Shown here one piece after another: positions 1 through 8,924 of a stretch of DNA of 64,000 nucleotides. The notes beneath the pieces are model-generated. The model was not told where the DNA came from, made no database searches, and saw nothing but the letters and a program-made list of their open reading frames with translations. Origin of the DNA: G963662905 sp963676415 (GTDB lineage Bacteria; Bacteroidota; Bacteroidia; Bacteroidales; WRLA01). Each line of letters opens with the position of its first letter. Position 1 is the first letter of the stretch. A program made the translations under genes and the position numbers. The stretch is from the NCBI GenBank assembly GCA_963676415.1, contig OY781097.1, forward strand, positions 4,278,001 through 4,342,000, in the 5' to 3' direction.

Positions 1-636
1 AAAGAAAAAACGGGCTGTTCCAATACCGCTGACTTTCTTAAATTCACCCCCTACTGCACGAATTTTTAAAACTCTACCGGAAATATTCTTCACTTCAAAA
101 GTCATCACAGGACGGTCGTTCGGAGCAGGTTCAAAGGAAAGGAGTTTCCATTCCAGATGTCCGGTATTTTGGACGGCACAAAATGCCGGTATCAATTTAG
201 AGCTTTTCACCGCTTTCTTAACCATTTCAGGATCAGCATTTATCTCTTTGATTTTATCGGCAGTTGCTTTCACGAACTTTTTATAGTTCTTTTTTGAGAG
301 CTTACCCACAGCTTCCGACCAACCTTCGTTGGATTTGTAAGCCCTGTCGGTAATATTGATTTTCAGGACCCCCTCAGAATATTTAAAATGAAGGCGAGCC
401 CTGTTTTTTATTGTCAGGGAATTCCATTGGATCCAATTACTGAGCAGGACATTTTCAGAGGGAATGAAGTCACCAACGCCAAAGTCCATTTCATTCAGGG
501 CCATTTCGGTAATTTGCCAAACTGAATTGTCTTTCAGTCCTTCAACTTTCATTTCCGGGTCATCGCCAAATATCTGTGCATGAGCAGAAAAAGCGAACGA
601 CAAAAGAACCATACATGCGATAAATCTGTTTTTCAT
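1..636 (-). CDS. Secreted protein of unknown function (3' end outside window)
   Basis: Reading the minus strand from the ATG at 636 gives 212 uninterrupted codons that run off the window edge, so the C-terminus is missing. The N-terminus (MKNRFIACMVLLSFAFSAHAQ) is a signal peptide with a typical Bacteroidota AxAQ cleavage site. The mature part is hydrophilic and mixed alpha/beta, with no motif I recognise. It starts 12 nt after the stop of the upstream lipoprotein gene and is probably co-transcribed with it. Function unknown; coding status is well supported by the long open frame and the signal peptide. Confidence 0.75.
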   Translation of the reverse strand, partial: MKNRFIACMVLLSFAFSAHAQIFGDDPEMKVEGLKDNSVWQITEMALNEMDFGVGDFIPSENVLLSNWIQWNSLTIKNRARLHFKYSEGVLKINITDRAYKSNEGWSEAVGKLSKKNYKKFVKATADKIKEINADPEMVKKAVKSSKLIPAFCAVQNTGHLEWKLLSFEPAPNDRPVMTFEVKNISGRVLKIRAVGGEFKKVSGIGTARFFF

Positions 637-648
637 TGTTTTTGTTTT

Positions 649-1056
649 TTAATTGTTCCACACATGGAGGTACCATTTTCCATTAATTTTCGCGAGGCTT
701 TGGGTACACATTTCCGTATCGCCATTACCATAGATTTTCTTAAAATCCACTTTGGCCTCTTTGCCACTATCCGAAATAAACTCATTGGTCAGCTCAACAG
801 ACCTTAGCCCGCCTTTGGCTTCTTCCTCTTTTGCAAGATAGGGCAGCATACTAATCAGGTTTTCAGTTTCCTTTTCGCCAAGCATTTTGTTATCATTGGC
901 TACATACATGGCAACCATTGCCGGGTAATTTTCCTGGATATAAAGAGCGTAGGCTTTTTCCAGGCATTGTGACGGGCTTTTTTCTGCGCTTCCGATGCCG
1001 CTGCAGGAAGCCAGCAATAGCAACAAAAGCCCGAGACTGCAAATTCGTGTTTTCAT
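649..1056 (-). CDS. DUF4878-like small lipoprotein
   Basis: This 135-aa protein begins with a lipoprotein signal (MKTRICSLGLLLLLLASCSG); the lipobox LASC places the acylated Cys near residue 18. The mature part is a small NTF2-like fold of the DUF4878 type: a helical N-terminal half (PSQCLEKAYALYIQENY) followed by beta strands ending in KINGKWYLHVWNN, a common ending in that family. Such proteins sit in the cell envelope and have no known reaction. It is the first gene of a probable two-gene minus-strand unit with the secreted protein that follows 12 nt later. The family call rests on overall resemblance. Confidence 0.7.
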   Translation of the reverse strand: MKTRICSLGLLLLLLASCSGIGSAEKSPSQCLEKAYALYIQENYPAMVAMYVANDNKMLGEKETENLISMLPYLAKEEEAKGGLRSVELTNEFISDSGKEAKVDFKKIYGNGDTEMCTQSLAKINGKWYLHVWNN

Positions 1057-1778
1057 TTTTGTGATTGTTTTGTTGATAAACTTTAATCGTTGTGTCCACT
1101 AATGGTCTTTTCCCTGAATCGGGATATTCCTGTTTCCGGAAATACAGAATCCCCTTACTTCTGAAAACATTATAGACAGGCCAAAAACATCAATGAACTC
1201 TGACAAAATTAAAGCTGAAGATATACCAAAATCAAGGAAACACTGTCCTGATTTATACATATGGACACAAAAACTTAACGGCTATAACACTTATTACAAG
1301 CACATTATAACAATAAGAAAGAAAACACAACGAACAAAGCGTTTGTATTTAAAATTGAGGTTCTACACGGAATTTCGTGGAAAGAAAAATCACTTTATTT
1401 CAAAACAGATTCCTCCAAAGTTTCCTCATACTTCGGAAAACTTTGTCGGAATGACGCATTTTTATGGAGTCATGAGGCAAATGCGGCGAGGACACAATAG
1501 TATATTTTAAAGATGTCCTCGCCGCATTTGCCTTAAACGCCTAATAAACGCGTCATTCCGACCGGAACAAAGCCAAACGAAGTGATTAAGGCTTTATGTA
1601 GGGAGGAATCTGTTAGGAGTCAATAGTTCATTAATAAATATCTGCATATTATTTTCAAACATTATTGTTACCCACGAAATTCCAAGTAGAACCAAAACAG
1701 AAGGGATTACTATAAAATTATACGCAGAAAAACACACAATCATATTTATTCTCAAGAGAACAGCAATTTGCTGCCAAA
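1057..1778. other. Intergenic region carrying a MITE
   Basis: About 720 bases without a credible gene. Positions 1359-1693 are a miniature inverted-repeat element, described separately. The rest is AT-rich. An open frame at 1193-1510 runs into the element's palindrome and is not gene-like. Confidence 0.7.
1359..1693. mobile_element. MITE family 1, copy 1 (ISL3-like termini)
   Basis: A 335-bp non-coding element bounded by terminal inverted repeats: GGTTCTACACGGAATTTCGT at the left and, reading inward on the other strand, GGTTCTACTTGGAATTTCGT at the right. Almost the whole element folds back on itself, with nested inverted repeats CAGATTCCTCC/GGAGGAATCTG, TCGGAATGACGC/GCGTCATTCCGA and a perfect 19-bp pair (AGGCAAATGCGGCGAGGAC and its complement) around a 21-nt centre. 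The flanking octamers (1351-1358 and 1694-1701) match at 6 of 8 positions, which looks like a decayed 8-bp target duplication. There is no transposase; it would be mobilised in trans. A second copy lies at 56700-57027. Confidence 0.85.
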
Positions 1779-3686
1779 TTACTTTTCTGCTTCCGAATTG
1801 CGCATATACTGAAGCGGGGTCAGGCCAGTGATTTGCTTAAAGGAAGTATAAAAAGCTGATCGTGAACGATAGCCCACCATTTTGGCAATCCCTTCGATGC
1901 TATAGTTACTGTATTCTGGATTTGCGAGCAAAGCGCGTGCGTCCTGGATACGGCATTTATTAATGATCCCGTTAAAGCTGTCTTCATAGCGATGATTGAC
2001 AATACTGGAAAGATAAGTTCGGTTGGTTTTCAGCTTACGGGCTATTCTTGTCAGGTTAATATCCTCCTGGCGGTATATTTTCTCCTTATGGAGCAAATGA
2101 TCCAACTTGATAAAAATTTCATCTTCATTCGGGATTGTCAAATTACCATTTGCTTCATTTTTTTTGTTAATAGACTCGAGCTGAATAGCCTGCATTCTTT
2201 GGTTAAGTTTATCCATTTCGATATTTTTCCGAACAAGACTTTTATAGGAACGCTTAATCTGCTTATAACGAATACGCGCAAAGACTAAAAAAACCAGAAC
2301 AGCAAAAAACAAAACCAAAATCGCAATAAACACCAGTTTTTGCCTCTTGGCTCGCTCCTTCTCCAGTTGATTTTCCAGTTTCAGCTTTTCAATTTTCTCT
2401 TTTTGCAGTTCATAATCCATTTCCGCGCGCACCACTGCCAGCTGCTCGGCATTGGTATTCTGGCTAATTTTTCGAAATTGTTCGGAATATAAAGTCAGGT
2501 ATTCCATTGCTTTTTCATAATCGGGAATAAGCATGGCCACTTCGTAGAGATAATAATAAAAACCCGGGCTGACATCCTTTTTCTCAGCCATGCCCTGGCG
2601 ATGATGAAAGGCTTTATCCATATAAAAAACCGCCGAATCCTTCTTCTTAATTTTCGCGAAATACCATGAGCGGGCGCGGTAAGCATTCCCTAAAGTATTC
2701 AGTAAGCCGTTTTGGCGAGCCATCCGCATGATGTAGGCAGAAATTGCCCCTACCTGATCCACGCTATCAATCAAAGTGTAGCAGAGCTGCTGAAAAATAG
2801 CAGCTTCCAGCTCTTCACTGCTTCCTTTTTCCGGAACAAGGCTACGTGATTTCTTGTAAAACTTAATTGCCTCCTGATGATGAGATCGCCGGTAATGAGA
2901 CAAACCAATTACGGTATAAACTTTTGCCAGAAGAAGCGAATCGCCCAGCTCCAGAGCCAGAGTTTCAGCTTCCTTTAAATAATCCGAAAAAGTAGTGTCC
3001 CTTGTAGAAAAATGTGCATTATTGTACATCAACAAAAGGGTCTCCACACGGTCTTTGGTGTTTTTCCCGGCCACCAGAAAAGGATACGCCCTTTGGCAAT
3101 AATTCATCGACTGATTGTATTCATTCAGTTTCCAATGGCAAAAAGCCATATCCAACAAAATATCCACATAAGTGGCCGAACCGCTTGGAAAAACAGCAGA
3201 TTTTAATTTTTCTTCATTATAACACAAACGTGTGCGGTAATCAGCATTTTTGCGAGTGATAAAATGTCCCACAGCAGCTATTTCCATATGCAGTTCAGGG
3301 AATTCAGCCAAAGGAAATACAGCCAAAGCGCTATCAACGAAAGGATATGCCTGCTGATAATTTTTCAATCGGGCCATTGTCAAGGCATTTTCGAGATGAT
3401 AAAATGCTTTTAAAGCGGAATTGGCAGTGGCCGTGATCATAGGTTGTTTCTCATATAGCCAGGCCAGGTAATCTTCAGGGGAATCTGAAATGTCCCAATT
3501 TCCACTTTGAACAGAATCGAGATAAACTCTAAAATCATTGGGATTGATTATTGTTTTTGCATCAAACACCTGAAAATCAGGCAATGTAGATTGTCCCAAC
3601 ACATCATACAGTGACAAAAAAACAAAAATCACGATCGTTGATATCCGCATTTCTATGGTTTTGGGCATATAAATGGCAATATACAT
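1779..3686 (-). CDS. Membrane-anchored TPR / AraC-type transcriptional regulator
   Basis: This 635-aa protein has an N-terminal signal or anchor segment (MRISTIVIFVFLSLYDVLGQ), a periplasmic TPR-rich sensor region (about residues 50-430), a coiled coil (ELQKEKIEKLKLENQLEKER), one transmembrane helix near residue 460, and a C-terminal AraC/XylS helix-turn-helix domain (about 530-632: NRTYLSSIVNHRY, then GIAKMVGYRSRSAFYTSFK). The architecture matches the Bacteroidota TPR-HTH_18 one-piece regulators that sense periplasmic signals and bind DNA directly. The first Met is at 3686; Met codons at 3668 and 3650 give a more normal signal peptide, and 3650 is the most likely start. Target genes are unknown, and there is no kinase or partner nearby. 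Same design as the protein at 33357-35108. Confidence 0.85.
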   Translation of the reverse strand: MYIAIYMPKTIEMRISTIVIFVFLSLYDVLGQSTLPDFQVFDAKTIINPNDFRVYLDSVQSGNWDISDSPEDYLAWLYEKQPMITATANSALKAFYHLENALTMARLKNYQQAYPFVDSALAVFPLAEFPELHMEIAAVGHFITRKNADYRTRLCYNEEKLKSAVFPSGSATYVDILLDMAFCHWKLNEYNQSMNYCQRAYPFLVAGKNTKDRVETLLLMYNNAHFSTRDTTFSDYLKEAETLALELGDSLLLAKVYTVIGLSHYRRSHHQEAIKFYKKSRSLVPEKGSSEELEAAIFQQLCYTLIDSVDQVGAISAYIMRMARQNGLLNTLGNAYRARSWYFAKIKKKDSAVFYMDKAFHHRQGMAEKKDVSPGFYYYLYEVAMLIPDYEKAMEYLTLYSEQFRKISQNTNAEQLAVVRAEMDYELQKEKIEKLKLENQLEKERAKRQKLVFIAILVLFFAVLVFLVFARIRYKQIKRSYKSLVRKNIEMDKLNQRMQAIQLESINKKNEANGNLTIPNEDEIFIKLDHLLHKEKIYRQEDINLTRIARKLKTNRTYLSSIVNHRYEDSFNGIINKCRIQDARALLANPEYSNYSIEGIAKMVGYRSRSAFYTSFKQITGLTPLQYMRNSEAEK

Positions 3687-3754
3687 ATTATATTTGAACC
3701 AATACGGGGAATTGATTTTGCGACTCCTGACAAGCCAAAACTATTTTTACGCAT

Positions 3755-3779
3755 AAAAAAAGGCCACCCAAAGGCAGCC
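3755..3779 (-). terminator. Rho-independent terminator of a fossil gene
   Basis: On the minus strand the stem GGCTGCC pairs with GGGTGGCC across a TTT loop (two G-U pairs) and is followed by a run of seven T. It lies about 27 nt past the TAA at 3806 of a decayed minus-strand reading frame, which explains why a terminator stands in front of the regulator gene that starts at 3686. Confidence 0.6.
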
Positions 3780-3805
3780 CTTATTTATTTCTTAGAAAAA
3801 AACCT

Positions 3806-4110
3806 TTAATCCTGATTCCAGATTTTTGAATTATCACGGTAACCGTTGAGGTTTAAATAGTCTTTGCAAGAAAACGCCAAATACTGCGTTACTCTTGCCT
3901 TGAAAACAGTCATCCCGTATGTACGGGACTCCTTGATTTTCAAGGCTGCGAAAGCACTTCGACAAGCTCAGCACAGCACCTTGTCTTTGACGTTTTCTTA
4001 TCAAAGACTCAAAAAAAAGGTATTTTCTGGCAGGCACTAAATACCAGTTTTGATGTTTGCTTCCATCGGATTCTGCCCAGTCATCAAAATAATTTTAACC
4101 ATCGTAAATT
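3806..4110 (-). pseudogene. Fossil C-terminal gene fragment interrupted by a MITE
   Basis: Minus-strand translation on both sides of the 3855-4043 element looks coding. Upstream of it reads NYFDDWAESDGSKHQNWYL; downstream reads NLNGYRDNSKIWNQD followed by a stop at 3806 and an intrinsic terminator. A stop codon just before NYFDD and the absence of a longer frame show decay. The aromatic-rich tail suggests the end of a secreted carbohydrate-active or lectin-like protein, but I cannot name a family. Confidence 0.4.
3855..4043. mobile_element. MITE family 2, copy 1
   Basis: A 189-bp repeat, nearly identical to 32527-32714. Inner termini AGTCTTTGCAAGAAAACGCC and, on the other strand, AGTCTTTGATAAGAAAACGT make it an imperfect palindrome. 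The interior carries GCCTTGAAAA/TTTTCAAGGC around CCCGTATGTACGGG, and the REP-like word CTTCGACAAGCTCAG. Both copies are bounded by TAAATA on each side (here 3854-3859 and 4038-4043). Non-coding, no transposase. Confidence 0.75.
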
Positions 4111-4302
4111 TCAATGTATTCGATTATATGATCCATCAAAACATCGGAAAATTTTCGTCTAATGGAAAAGAGAATAAAGCATATAACAAAGTAATTTAAG
4201 CAGGGATATTCTACAAAACTGGCAATCGGTAGCAAAAGGAAAGCTTAATAATATCTCACTTATCCTACACAATTTTGTAATTTTACCGCATAATACAGAA
4301 TT

Positions 4303-7248
4303 ATGGCGGCACAGACCTTACTCCAAAAACTGCACGAACTCAAGCCTAAATTTGAAGGCGATATTTTTTCTGACGAATCCACGCGTCTCATGTATGCCAC
4401 GGATGCATCGGCATACCGTGAAATCCCTCAGGCGGTTACGCGTCCTAAAACTGATGAGGACATCAAACTGCTAATTGCATTTGCGCAGAACAACAAGTGC
4501 TCCCTGATTCCACGTACTGCCGGCACTTCATTGGCCGGACAAGTAGTTGGCAATGGGATTATAGTAGATGTTTCGCGCTATTTCAACAAAATCATCGAGT
4601 TGAATAAAGCAGAGCATTGGGTTCGTGTTCAGCCGGGCGTAGTTTTGGATGAACTCAATAAATTCCTGGAGCCCAGTGCTTTATTTTTTGGCCCGGAAAC
4701 CAGCACTTCAAGCCGCTGTATGATGGGCGGTATGCTGGGAAACAACAGCTGTGGTGCCCATTCGCTGCTCTACGGCAGCACACGCGAGCATACACTGGAA
4801 GTCAAAACACTGCTCAGCGATGGCAGCGAGGCTCTTTTTAAAGCCATAAATCAGGAAGAGTTTGAAAAAAAATGTGCACAGGAGAACCTGGAAGGGCGTA
4901 TTTATCAACAGATCAGAGAAATGCTCACGGATGATGAAATCAAAAAAGAAATCCGCGCAGAATATCCCGATACAGATATCGAGCGGCGCAATACCGGCTA
5001 TGCACTCGACCTCCTGCTCGAAAGCGCTGTGTTTACCGAAGGCAAGGAAGCCTTTAATTTCTCCAAATTACTGGCCGGATCGGAAGGTACGCTGGCATTT
5101 ACTACCGAAATAAAACTCAATCTGGTCCCGCTGCCCCCGAAGAATAAAGGTTTGGTCTGCGTACATCTTGAAAGCGTTGCGAAAGCCTTGGAAGCCAATA
5201 TCATCGCTTTGGAGCACAACCCGGCCTCCATCGAATTGATGGACAAAAAAATCATGGATCTCACCAAAAAGAACATCGAGCAAAACAAAAACCGCTTCTT
5301 CGTTCAAGGTGATCCGGGCGCGATACTGATTGTTGAATTTACTGCCGATGATCAAGCAGAAATCTATCAGTCAGCAAAAAAACTGGAAGAAGATTTCCGC
5401 AGCAAAGGCTTTGGATATCATTTTCCTTTAGTATTGGGCGATGACACAAAAAAAGTCTGGGCATTGCGCAAAGCCGGTCTGGGTGTCCTGTCCAATATGC
5501 CCGGCGATGCCAAACCTGTTCCCGTAATTGAAGATACGGCTGTCAGCCCGAAAAAACTCCCGGCCTATATTGCCGAATTTGATAAAATACTGGCACATCA
5601 TAAACTGGAATGCGTGTATTATGCGCATATTGCCACGGGCGAGCTGCATTTACGTCCGGTGCTCAACCTTAAAGACGAAAAAGATGTGGAACTCTTCCGC
5701 ACCATCGCCCTCGAAAATGCCAAACTCGTCAAAAAATATGGCGGTTCGCTCAGTGGAGAGCATGGAGACGGACGTTTGCGCGGCGAGTTCATTCCCCTGA
5801 TGCTGGGCGAAAAAGTATATCAGCTTTGCAAAGACGTGAAACATTGCTGGGATGAAAACAATATCTTCAATCCGGGTAAAATCACGGATACTCCGCCCAT
5901 GAACTCTTCCTTGCGTTTTGAAAGCCATACGCCTGAACGCGAGATCAAAACCTATTTCGATTTCTCGAAAGACATGGGCATTTTGCGTGCGGCCGAGCGC
6001 TGCAATGGATCGGGCGACTGCCGCAAAACGGAAGTAATCGGCGGCACAATGTGTCCCAGCTATATGGCGACCCGCGACGAAAACGCCACAACGCGTGCAC
6101 GTGCCAACATCCTTCGCGAATTCCTCACCAACAGTCCCAAGGAAAATCCTTTTGACCATAAAGAAATTTATGAAGTGCTGGATCTTTGCCTGGCCTGCAA
6201 AGCCTGCAAACGCGAATGCCCATCGAGTGTGGATATGGCCAAGCTCAAAATGGAATTCTTGCAGCATTATTATGATGCGCACAGCATCCCGCTAAGGACA
6301 CGAGCCATTGCCTACATCAGCAGTATCAACGCTTTAGGCATGATCATGCCCGGATTTACCAACAAAATTATGGGCAGCGATTTGCTGATGAAACCCGTAA
6401 AAATAATGCTGGGTTTTGCAGAAAAACGCAGCCTGCCCCTTCTTTCGAAGCAAACGCTCACAAAGTGGAACAAAAAGCACAAAAAGGATGCAAAGGACAG
6501 CCAATATCCCAATGGTAAAGTCTGGATGTTTAACGACGAGTTTACCAATTACAACGAAAGTGATATCGGCATCAAAGCCATTTTATTGCTACGCCGTTTG
6601 GGCTATGAAGTCTGCATTCCGAAACATCAGCATAGCGGCAGGACATTTTTAAGCAAAGGGCTTATTCGAAAAGCACAGGAACTGGCGGTACAAAATGTGA
6701 TCCAGCTCAAGGATGTGGTCAATAATGAGATGCCCTTGGTGGGCATTGAGCCGTCGGCTATTCTTGCATTCCGCGATGAATATCCCGAACTGGTTGGCGA
6801 CAGTTTGAAAGAAGCTGCCGGAAAACTGGGCAAAAACGCATTGCTGTTTGAGGAGTTTATCGCCCGTGAAATTGATGCCGGACGTATTAAAAAAGAGCAA
6901 TTTACCAAGGAAAAGCGTAAGATCAAGCTCCACGGCCACTGCCAGCAAAAAGCCATTGCTTCTACCCTGCCCACACATAAAGTATTGTCCTTTCCTGAAA
7001 ATTACAGCATAACGGAAATCCCTTCGGGCTGTTGCGGTATGGCTGGATCATTCGGCTACGAAAAAGAGCATTACGACATCAGCATGAAGGTAGGCGAGCT
7101 GGTACTATTCCCCGCGGTACGTAATACCCCCGAAGAAGTTCTAATTGCTGCGCCCGGAACATCCTGCCGACATCAAATCAAAGACGGAACAGGCCGCACG
7201 GCCCTTCATCCGGTGGAAATTCTATATAATGCTGTTTTAAAAAACTAA
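4303..7248 (+). CDS. YdiJ-like FAD/Fe-S D-2-hydroxyacid dehydrogenase
   Basis: This 981-aa protein has the full architecture of the large YdiJ/GlcD-type oxidoreductases. An N-terminal PCMH-type FAD-binding domain (about residues 35-270; PRTAGTSLAGQ, MMGGMLGNNSCGAHS) is followed by an FAD-linked oxidase C-terminal domain (to about 540; SGEHGDGRLRGEFIP), a ferredoxin-like pair of Cys clusters (CNGSGDC at 567 and CLACKACKRECP at 629), and a C-terminal cysteine-rich CCG module (GCCGMAGSFG at 909). The family oxidises D-2-hydroxyacids such as D-lactate or D-2-hydroxyglutarate and passes electrons to quinone or an Fe-S carrier. The length is normal for YdiJ (about 1000 aa). The substrate cannot be told from sequence. 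The transporter gene starts 4 nt after its stop, so the two form an operon. Confidence 0.9.
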   Translation: MAAQTLLQKLHELKPKFEGDIFSDESTRLMYATDASAYREIPQAVTRPKTDEDIKLLIAFAQNNKCSLIPRTAGTSLAGQVVGNGIIVDVSRYFNKIIELNKAEHWVRVQPGVVLDELNKFLEPSALFFGPETSTSSRCMMGGMLGNNSCGAHSLLYGSTREHTLEVKTLLSDGSEALFKAINQEEFEKKCAQENLEGRIYQQIREMLTDDEIKKEIRAEYPDTDIERRNTGYALDLLLESAVFTEGKEAFNFSKLLAGSEGTLAFTTEIKLNLVPLPPKNKGLVCVHLESVAKALEANIIALEHNPASIELMDKKIMDLTKKNIEQNKNRFFVQGDPGAILIVEFTADDQAEIYQSAKKLEEDFRSKGFGYHFPLVLGDDTKKVWALRKAGLGVLSNMPGDAKPVPVIEDTAVSPKKLPAYIAEFDKILAHHKLECVYYAHIATGELHLRPVLNLKDEKDVELFRTIALENAKLVKKYGGSLSGEHGDGRLRGEFIPLMLGEKVYQLCKDVKHCWDENNIFNPGKITDTPPMNSSLRFESHTPEREIKTYFDFSKDMGILRAAERCNGSGDCRKTEVIGGTMCPSYMATRDENATTRARANILREFLTNSPKENPFDHKEIYEVLDLCLACKACKRECPSSVDMAKLKMEFLQHYYDAHSIPLRTRAIAYISSINALGMIMPGFTNKIMGSDLLMKPVKIMLGFAEKRSLPLLSKQTLTKWNKKHKKDAKDSQYPNGKVWMFNDEFTNYNESDIGIKAILLLRRLGYEVCIPKHQHSGRTFLSKGLIRKAQELAVQNVIQLKDVVNNEMPLVGIEPSAILAFRDEYPELVGDSLKEAAGKLGKNALLFEEFIAREIDAGRIKKEQFTKEKRKIKLHGHCQQKAIASTLPTHKVLSFPENYSITEIPSGCCGMAGSFGYEKEHYDISMKVGELVLFPAVRNTPEEVLIAAPGTSCRHQIKDGTGRTALHPVEILYNAVLKN

Positions 7249-7252
7249 AAAG

Positions 7253-8506
7253 ATGAACAACTTCCTGAAACACGTACAAAACCTATGGAAACTTATGGGG
7301 CCTGGCCTGCTTTATGCCGGAGCAGCCGTGGGCGTTTCGCATCTGGTGCAATCGACCCGCGCCGGGGCCTTATACGGATTTATTTTAATCGGTGTCATTA
7401 TACTGGTAAACGCCTTGAAATATCCTTTCTTTGAGTTTGCAACACGCTATGCCACAGCAACAAAACACAATCTGATCACCGGATACAGCCGCATTGGCAG
7501 CTGGGCAGTCTGGATGTTTGCCCTGCTCACAATCCTCACGATGTTTGCCATACAAGCAGCTGTTACCATCGTTACAGCCGGGCTTACAGCACATATTTTC
7601 GACTTGAACATCAGCCCTTTATGGCTCAGCATGATCATATTATCTTTAGCCTATGCACTGCTGCTTGCCGGACGTTTTGCCGCTTTGGACAACAGTATAA
7701 AAATTGTAATCTTACTGCTCTCCGTTTCAACGCTTATTGCTGTTTTTTCGGTCATAGGCAAAACCAGCGGCCATGATTTTACAGCGAATTTCAGCTTTAG
7801 CAATCCTACAGATTTGGTGTTTTTGATCGCTTTTGTGGGATGGATGCCTGCTCCTTTGGATGTTTCGGTATGGCAAAGCCTTTGGACCGTAGAAAAAAAC
7901 CGTAGCCTAAAATGCACGCTCAATATGAAACAGAGCATGCTCGATTTTCGGATTGGATATTTCGGTACGGCACTGCTTGCTATGGGGTTTCTGGCATTAG
8001 GTGCTTTGGTGATGTATGGAAGCGGAGAGGAACTGGCCGGTTCGGGCGTTGCGTTTAGCGGACAGTTAATCAGCATGTACACTACTGCCATTGGTCCTTG
8101 GGCATATTGGGTCATTGCCATTGCTGCGCTCACTACAATGATCTCCACCACACTCACCTGCATGGATGCCTACCCCCGTGTGATGACGCCATTAACGATA
8201 CGGCTTATTCCAAGGGCAAGGCGCTGGAACAAAAACAATCAGTTGTACATAATTTGGGGATTGGTGGTCATCATTGGTGCAGGCATTGTATTGAGCGGAC
8301 AGAGCATGCAAAAAATGGTGGACCTGGCCACAACGCTGAGTTTTATTACCGCGCCCTTACTGGCCTTATTGAACCATCTTGCGGTTACGCGAAGCGGCAT
8401 GCCCAATGCAGCCATACCACCCAAATGGTTACGGATTTACAGTTTGGCGAGCATTATTATTTTGAGTGCTTTTAGTTTATATTACCTGGGGTATAAGTAT
8501 TTGTAA
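7253..8506 (+). CDS. Atypical NRAMP-family membrane transporter
   Basis: This 417-aa polytopic protein (about 11 hydrophobic segments) starts with the NRAMP hallmark MGPGLLYAGAAVGVSHLVQS and keeps the overall fold pattern (ALKYPFFEFATRYA in TM2-3, FVGWMPAPLDVSVWQSLW in TM6). The two metal-coordinating signatures of true NRAMP/MntH proteins are absent: the DPGN of TM1 is replaced by GVSH, and the MPH of TM6 by MPAP. It probably moves something other than Mn2+/Fe2+, or uses a different site. The 4-nt gap after the hydroxyacid dehydrogenase implies co-transcription and perhaps a linked substrate or cofactor. I therefore do not assign mntH. Confidence 0.8.
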   Translation: MNNFLKHVQNLWKLMGPGLLYAGAAVGVSHLVQSTRAGALYGFILIGVIILVNALKYPFFEFATRYATATKHNLITGYSRIGSWAVWMFALLTILTMFAIQAAVTIVTAGLTAHIFDLNISPLWLSMIILSLAYALLLAGRFAALDNSIKIVILLLSVSTLIAVFSVIGKTSGHDFTANFSFSNPTDLVFLIAFVGWMPAPLDVSVWQSLWTVEKNRSLKCTLNMKQSMLDFRIGYFGTALLAMGFLALGALVMYGSGEELAGSGVAFSGQLISMYTTAIGPWAYWVIAIAALTTMISTTLTCMDAYPRVMTPLTIRLIPRARRWNKNNQLYIIWGLVVIIGAGIVLSGQSMQKMVDLATTLSFITAPLLALLNHLAVTRSGMPNAAIPPKWLRIYSLASIIILSAFSLYYLGYKYL

Positions 8507-8821
8507 TACTTTCTTAAAACAGGACTGTTCTTAACCCGAATAATTCACAAACCATTCTATTACGAGCCGTAACTGCCGCAAAACAACCCTTTGATGGAAT
8601 ATTAAATCCTCCATAGCGGTGCTATGCATCAATTTTATATTCCATTGTTTTATTGCGTTTTCAGCTCTCATAACGATCTTCCAACACATGTTCCGGGTTG
8701 AAATAGCTACGGCTATTCTTGTGCGCCAAAAATCTGCGTTCCCTTTCTCTTATTGTGTTTTGTGCTTGGTCACTGAGCTTGTCGAATGTGCTCATGACGA
8801 AGATTTATGAATTAATCAGAT
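8507..8821. repeat. Intergenic palindromic repeat region with REP-like word
   Basis: No gene is seen. About 8530-8690 forms a long imperfect inverted repeat: the left part contains GCAAAACAA...TGGAATATTAAAT, and the right part the matching ATTTTATATTCCATTGTTTT. It is followed by a small hairpin AATAGCTACGGCTATT (about 8701-8716) and the word CACTGAGCTTGTCGAA near 8770, which is the complement of the REP-like word in MITE family 2. It resembles a degraded miniature element. Confidence 0.5.
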
Positions 8822-8853
8822 TAAAAGAAAACCCCGGCTAAAGAGCCAGGGTT
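8822..8853 (-). terminator. Intrinsic terminator of the six-gene operon
   Basis: On the minus strand AACCCTGGC pairs with GCCGGGGTT around a CTTTA-type loop (9 bp, one G-U) and is followed by TTTTCTTTT. It lies about 70 nt past the stop of the MetX-like hydrolase and closes the operon that starts at 15506. The plus-strand side lacks a good T-run. Confidence 0.75.
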
Positions 8854-8924
8854 CAAAACATAGAATTGTATTAATTATCAAATTGATTCACATCACAAAT
8901 CAGATCAATGTGATAAAAAATATT

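Noticed and set aside
1193..1510. 105-codon open frame on the plus strand
   Set aside because: Its second half is the left arm and centre of the MITE palindrome, its composition is Lys/Arg-rich without domain signs, and the other MITE copy does not preserve the frame.
5650..6282. 210-codon open frame antisense to the FAD/Fe-S dehydrogenase
   Set aside because: Shadow of a strongly conserved gene on the other strand; no start context, no family features.
7253..8506. Assignment as mntH
   Set aside because: The defining DPGN and MPH motifs are missing.
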